Of a stretch of DNA of 64,000 nt, positions 59,614 through 64,000 are shown one piece after another; within the stretch, counting starts at the first letter, position 1, and the number at the start of each line of letters is the position of its first letter. Origin of the DNA: Nyssa sinensis (Eukaryota; Streptophyta; Magnoliopsida; Cornales; Nyssaceae); assembly GCA_008638375.1 (NCBI GenBank), contig CM018032.1, positions 34,399,751 through 34,463,750 of the forward strand, in the 5' to 3' direction. Made by a program: the position numbers and the translations under genes. The notes under the pieces were generated by a model. It did not search any database. It saw only the letters and a program-made list of their open reading frames with translations, and had not been told where the DNA came from.

Positions 59614-61201
59614 TAGTATTCTTTCTGTCTGGTGAGTCGTTTAAATTCTAGGTATACATATGAAAGTAGTATCTCTATGATTATCTGTCACTCTTTTCAG
59701 CACATGGTCGGTCCAATTACAGCATCTCTTCTCTGCCGATCTGGACCAGTTTAATTATACCTAGCTAGCTAGCTAGGCCACTCCACCCATATTGGCTGAG
59801 CTTAAATCTTTGATGGGTCCAAGACAGGTAGGGCAACACAGGGTACCTTCTCTCTCACCCACTCAAATTAAAATTGGCACAGAATCTTGTACGTCACTTA
59901 TGTACTTATAAGAAGATTGAAAAGAAAGCTATGGACAAATATTGGTGACGGTATGAGAATGCTAGATCTGTTACTTTTCAACAAACTAAAATCATGTGTT
60001 GTGGGAGTGGTAAACTCATATCAGATTATGTTACCTCATTATTCCATGATCTCTATCCCAAGGAATTGACATTACTTAGACGCCAAAAGCTCTGGAACCA
60101 TTCCCTGTGACCGACATTGTGACCCAACAGTCATGAGAGAGAGAGAGAGAGATAGAGTTTTCAAAATATTCAAAAAGTTGATCACTCTTCCGGATGATTG
60201 TTGGAAACAGGCAACTCCATTTCTAATAGACAGATTTAGAAAAAATGCATCTGTTCATTTTAATTATATAAAATAAAATAATATTAAAATTTTATATTAT
60301 ATAATTAATTTTTATAATAATATTTTTTTAGTTACTTATTAAAATTTTATACAAATTTAATATAATTATATATTTGAAAAAAATAAAATAATTTTAATTT
60401 TCTATTAACATGTATATTTTTTATTTTAATATATACATTATTTTATTTGAAATGTATTAATTACAATTAATTTTTTTTTTATATAAAGACGAGAGAATAT
60501 TGTATATTCATTGGTTTTATAATATTTTAATAAAAAAATATAATTGCTACTTTTCTCTTCTAACGTATTTTAAAGTTTTGATATCCCATCATTTTCATAA
60601 AAAAAATAAAATAAAATAAAAAATTTACTCTAAAATATAAAGTTTGGACAATCATTTAAGTTTCCTTCCTAGGGTTAGAAACCGTAGATATTCACGCCTT
60701 CTTATAATACCAGGAGCATGTTTGCCGGAATTGTTGAATTAAATTAACTGTATTTACAAAAATAAAAATAAAAATAAAAATTGGTTGTATTTATAATTGT
60801 AGCAAAGCAAGGGAAATAAATTTGGCAAAAATTAAAAGAGAAGTTGCAAGGATAACAAGAGAAGATGCAATCACAATTGGAGTTTGTCAAAAGTAGGTAG
60901 GGAACAAAAATGAACTGCTCAATATTATTTGTCTCAGCATCAGCTGGTGCTTTCTTAAGTTTAAACTTTAATCAAAGGATGACACTATCGTAAGATCGAG
61001 TATTTTAATTTTTTTTAAATAATTTTGAAACTTAAAATAAAGTGGTTGAAATAAATAAAAACTCAATCTCAAGATTCTTTAAAAATTAAAATATTTTATC
61101 TCATATGTACTTGAATTTACAGTAACATTACTCTTAACCAAATGTAGAAAAGTTGTAGCATGATTTATGGAATATAACTGAACAGAAACAGTCATGATTG
61201 G
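59614..61201. other. Spacer, no gene seen
   Basis: AT-rich. Contains a (GA)n run near 60135-60152 and long A/T-only stretches around 60260-60480. No convincing coding frame or RNA gene. Confidence 0.55.
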
Positions 61202-61886
61202 TGATATACCACAAACAGACACACCAATCACTTTGAGACACGTGTGCCCACTGAGTTAACAAATCTCGATCCTACAGAGCTGACGAATTCGATCATACAG
61301 AACAGCCACAAGCCTTCAGGGTATTCTCATATATGTCTATCATACAGAGCAGCCACAAGCCTTCAGGGCATTCTTATTTATATATCATTCAGAGCCGATA
61401 AACTCGGTCATACAGTACAGATTGAAGCCTTCAAGGCATTCTCATATATACATCTTCCAGACCTTCCGTTCTGGACAATATTTATTCAACACTTCATATG
61501 GATCCAATCTTATGGTTTTCTTAACAACTGTCAAGCGGGGAATAAGGAAACGGTCTTCAATGTGGAAACTACTATTTATTATTATCTCCATCTACGACTC
61601 AAGGATCCAGAAGGTAACTACAATCTCCGATGATCATATCCCTATATTCATGGCATCGAATCCTAATTAACTTAGGAAAGCCACGGCTTATATATTAAAC
61701 CCTAGAGGTACGCTTTTATTATGATGCTCATTCTTTGGCTTTCAATACAGTCTTTCAATTCCCTTACTTACTTAAGCATCGGAGCGGCTACCGCCGGAGC
61801 CAATCCGGTGGTCCTCTGATCATCTCTCTGAGTGTTCTACAGGTCACGGAGCCCTCACGTGTTGCGAGTCAAAAAGTGCAGCATCA
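61202..61886 (+). repeat. 5' LTR of gypsy element 2
   Basis: 685 bp. It has a TATA-like 'GCTTATATATTAAACC' near 61687 at the position of 'CCTATAAATTAAACC' in element 1. The first half contains about three and a half tandem copies of a ~60-bp unit ('CATACAGAGCAGCCACAAGC', 'CTTCAGGGCATTCT') between about 61270 and 61450; element 1 has other short repeats there. Confidence 0.9.
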
Positions 61887-61888
61887 GT

Positions 61889-61906
61889 TTGGCGCCGTCT
61901 GTGGGA
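61889..61906 (+). other. Primer binding site of gypsy element 2
   Basis: TGGCGCCGTCTGTGGGAA, two bases after the LTR end, identical to the site of element 1. Confidence 0.85.
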
Positions 61907-61966
61907 AACGACTAATCTCCAAAGTGCTCTACTCATAAAACTCATCTTTTTCCCCACCGGAAAACC

Positions 61967-64000
61967 ATGGCACCAAATCTCCGACCACGACAGAATGCTC
62001 AGAATGCGCAAAACACTCAACGTCAGCCGCCTGCTCCCCGCACAAAGGGGCCAGCAGCCAATCCCATGCGACAAGAGATCGAAGTCATAAAACGACACAA
62101 TGAACTGGTGCAGGAACAGCTGCTTACCATCACTAGAACGCTGGCGACACTTACACAGAACCAAGCGACGGGTTCTCCTAGCTCGCCGGTCAACTTCGCT
62201 GCAGGAACGCAACCTCCTATTGCTACTGAGAACGCCGAACCCCATGCGCAGGCCCCAACTAACCTGCCTAGGCACCCCTCCGGCGTTGCTCGCGCTGGTC
62301 GAGATCCACAGCCATCGACGGTTCCTGGCTGGGGAACATCCGCTTTCATTCCCGACGTGCATTACCGAAGCACTACTCGAGCCCCAACTCCTAGGGTTTC
62401 GGAAGCACCGCCGGCACCGCAAGAACCTTATCATGCAGCACCAGTCCTTCCGGTTCGGATTCCTCCTCCGTCCGAAGGGCGTAATCAACCCTACTACCCT
62501 GAAGCCGAGGCTGTCAGACAGGGTTCACAAGATGTCAGAGTCAAAGACCCGCTGAGGGTAGAGGAAATTGCCGAGTCAATAGACCGGACAGTCACCATGA
62601 GGGGACCTCAGCACCCTCCAGAACAAGACAAACTGGCCAGGCTGCTCGGAAGACTGGCCACTCCGTTCACTCACGCTATCATGTCAGAAGAGAGGCCCAA
62701 AAAGTTCATGGTGCCCAAGTTCACTCTCTATGACGGATCTGGAGATCCAGGAGATCACCTTTCTCATTACCAGCATACGATGGCCCTTCACGGAGCTTCG
62801 GATGCTTTCATGTGCCGAACGTTCATCACCAGCTTAAAGGGAACTGCTCTGAAGTGGTTCCACAACCTCCCCCCGAACTCCGTTACCAGCTTCTACGAGC
62901 TCGGAAGGCAGTTCTTGGACAGGTTCATGACCAGCAGGAGGCTCAGAAGGGGGCCAGAATTCCTGCTGAATGTAAAGCAGACCAGAGAGGAATCCCTCCG
63001 AGCCTACATTGCACGCTTCAACACCGAACTCACTGAGATCACGGATTGCAGCTCGAAATTCCTCGTAGCAGCCCTTACGGCCGGGCTTGCCCAAGGTGGG
63101 TTCAGAGATTCCTTGACAAAGTGCCCTCCATCCGATATGGCGGCACTAATGGATCGGGCCAGAAAATATATCAACCTGGAAGAGGCCAACCGCTCAGCCC
63201 AGAAGGGCAAGGATCAGACCCAGAGGGATAATTCGAAGCGGGAGGATCACAAGAAGGAGGATCACAGAAGAGACTCCAACAAAAAGAGGGCCAGGAGCCC
63301 AGAGAAGAGAACATCTCCTAGAGCTGTGTACAACTCCGCACCAAGGGAGTTCACCAACTTCACTCCCCTGAACACCACTCCGAACCAGGTACTCCGGCAG
63401 ATCAGAGATCGGGAAAACCTGAGGTGGCCGGAGCCAATCAAGGGAGATCCCAGCCTGCGGGACCAAAGTAAGTATTGTAATTTCCATAAAGATCATGGAC
63501 ATATAACTAACTCTTGCAGGACCCTCCGATATGAGATAGAGCAGCTCATAAAGAAGGGACGTCTTCGGGAGTTCGTCAAGCAGGACGGACGACAGAACCC
63601 CCAAGAGGACAAGCCTCAGCAGCGGCCAGATCAGAGGCCCGAACAGAGGCAGGAGCAAAGGGAAGGACGAAACGAGCCTCAGAGGCAGAACAATCACGTC
63701 ATCTACGTCCTCCATGCTGACTCCCCTGTTACAGGAATGTCCAACAGGGCTAGAAAGAGATATGCTCGGGAGGCCAGAACCGCCCCAAACGTCCTGCAGA
63801 TCTCCAACGTCGAAAAGAGGCTCAAGCCAAGACCGGAGATCCAGTTCACCGAGCAAGATCTAGCAGGGGTACACTGCCCTCACAGTGATGCCCTCGTTAT
63901 TACCCTCAGAATCGCCAACTTCGAGACCAGAAGAGTCCTGGTCGACACTGGCAGCTCAGTCAACATTCTGTTCCATGAACCGCTTAAACAGATGGGCATA
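61967..64000 (+). CDS. gag-protease polyprotein of gypsy element 2, intact as far as seen
   Basis: Starting at ATG 61967 I read 678 codons to the window edge without a stop. The N-terminus is 'MAPNLRPRQNAQNAQN', followed by a Pro/Ala-rich linker. The gag core has 'FITSLKGTALKWFHNLP' and 'LDRFMTSRRLRRGPEFLLN'. A Lys/Arg/Asp-rich stretch leads to an intact knuckle, C-N-F-H-K-D-H-G-H-I-T-N-S-C (C-x2-H-x4-H-x4-C), near codon 505. A Gln/Arg-rich linker and the protease 'RRVLVDTGSSVNILFHEP' follow near codon 655. Gag and protease are in one frame, unlike the broken copy in element 1. It would form the particle and mature it. Base composition is clearly more GC-rich than the surroundings. Its state beyond 64000 is unknown. 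Confidence 0.93.
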   Translation, partial: MAPNLRPRQNAQNAQNTQRQPPAPRTKGPAANPMRQEIEVIKRHNELVQEQLLTITRTLATLTQNQATGSPSSPVNFAAGTQPPIATENAEPHAQAPTNLPRHPSGVARAGRDPQPSTVPGWGTSAFIPDVHYRSTTRAPTPRVSEAPPAPQEPYHAAPVLPVRIPPPSEGRNQPYYPEAEAVRQGSQDVRVKDPLRVEEIAESIDRTVTMRGPQHPPEQDKLARLLGRLATPFTHAIMSEERPKKFMVPKFTLYDGSGDPGDHLSHYQHTMALHGASDAFMCRTFITSLKGTALKWFHNLPPNSVTSFYELGRQFLDRFMTSRRLRRGPEFLLNVKQTREESLRAYIARFNTELTEITDCSSKFLVAALTAGLAQGGFRDSLTKCPPSDMAALMDRARKYINLEEANRSAQKGKDQTQRDNSKREDHKKEDHRRDSNKKRARSPEKRTSPRAVYNSAPREFTNFTPLNTTPNQVLRQIRDRENLRWPEPIKGDPSLRDQSKYCNFHKDHGHITNSCRTLRYEIEQLIKKGRLREFVKQDGRQNPQEDKPQQRPDQRPEQRQEQREGRNEPQRQNNHVIYVLHADSPVTGMSNRARKRYAREARTAPNVLQISNVEKRLKPRPEIQFTEQDLAGVHCPHSDALVITLRIANFETRRVLVDTGSSVNILFHEPLKQMGI

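Larger units (their letters stand above)
61202..64000 (+). mobile_element. Tat-type Ty3/gypsy element 2, 5' part, runs off the window
   Basis: Same family as the element at 1993-13524: the LTR starts TGATATACCACAAA and ends GTGCAGCATCA in both, the primer-binding site is identical over 18 bases, and gag is collinear and clearly homologous. It lies on the opposite strand from the first element. Only LTR, leader, gag and the start of protease are inside the window. Confidence 0.95.

Noticed and set aside
61844..62488. Minus-strand open frame of 214 codons
   Set aside because: It is antisense to the LTR end and gag of gypsy element 2, which is clearly coding on the plus strand. Arg/Ser-rich composition is typical of a shadow frame.
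63194..63856. Minus-strand open frame of 220 codons
   Set aside because: It is antisense to the gag-protease frame. The same antisense opening appears opposite element 1 gag (11078-11281), so it follows from gag codon use.
1..64000. tRNA, rRNA, CRISPR or bacterial-type operons
   Set aside because: I saw no cloverleaf-like tRNA gene, no rRNA and no CRISPR-like array; the regular repeats present are satellite, minisatellite or transposon subterminal repeats.

Overview
This is nuclear DNA from a flowering plant, most likely a eudicot. It is AT-rich, densely packed with transposons, and has GT-AG introns, plant-type Ty3/gypsy, Ty1/copia and CACTA elements, a plant PPR gene relic, a plant choline-kinase relic and a SAUR-type auxin-response gene. 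I cannot name the species from the sequence. Almost all recognisable coding DNA belongs to mobile elements. The only host gene that looks intact is the small SAUR gene on the minus strand at 47901-48206.

Layout. 1-1640: array of a ~200-bp satellite, cut by the window edge. 1993-13524: complete 11.5-kb Tat-type Ty3/gypsy element on the minus strand, with 624-bp LTRs and a TAAAT target duplication. Its gag-pro-pol is broken. Between pol and its 3' LTR it carries two plus-strand (antisense) genes, each with its own promoter-like block, and a 34-bp minisatellite. 13525-15517: 3' fragments of a PPR gene and a choline kinase gene. 15518-19487: solo-LTR-like block, minus orientation. 20589-36057: complete 15.5-kb CACTA (En/Spm) element with ACT target duplication, a TNP2-type transposase gene and a second multi-exon gene of the plant Transposase_24 type; a LINE fragment sits in an intron of the second gene. 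37888-39812: relic of another CACTA-like element, including a near-perfect 51-bp-arm hairpin. 41590-45560: two LTR-like arms in divergent orientation separated by minisatellites. 47901-48718: the SAUR gene and a 212-bp tandem duplication upstream of it. 50396-59613: decayed Ty1/copia element, split inside RNase H by a 4.16-kb LTR-like insertion (54764-58922) that is homologous, in inverse orientation, to the block at 15518-19487. 61202-64000: start of a second Tat-type gypsy element of the same family as the first, plus strand, with an apparently intact gag-protease frame running off the window.

How the parts work together. The gypsy and copia elements are copy-and-paste retroelements and the CACTA element is cut-and-paste. 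Nearly all copies here carry nonsense codons, frameshifts or lost catalytic residues, so they are fossils. The exception is the 61967-64000 frame, in which I found no lesion. Nesting gives relative ages: the solo LTR is younger than the copia element, and the LINE fragment is younger than the CACTA gene it interrupts. The observation I rate highest is the pair of antisense genes inside the first gypsy element, which share a 20-bp block placed about 101 bp upstream of a TATA box in both copies.
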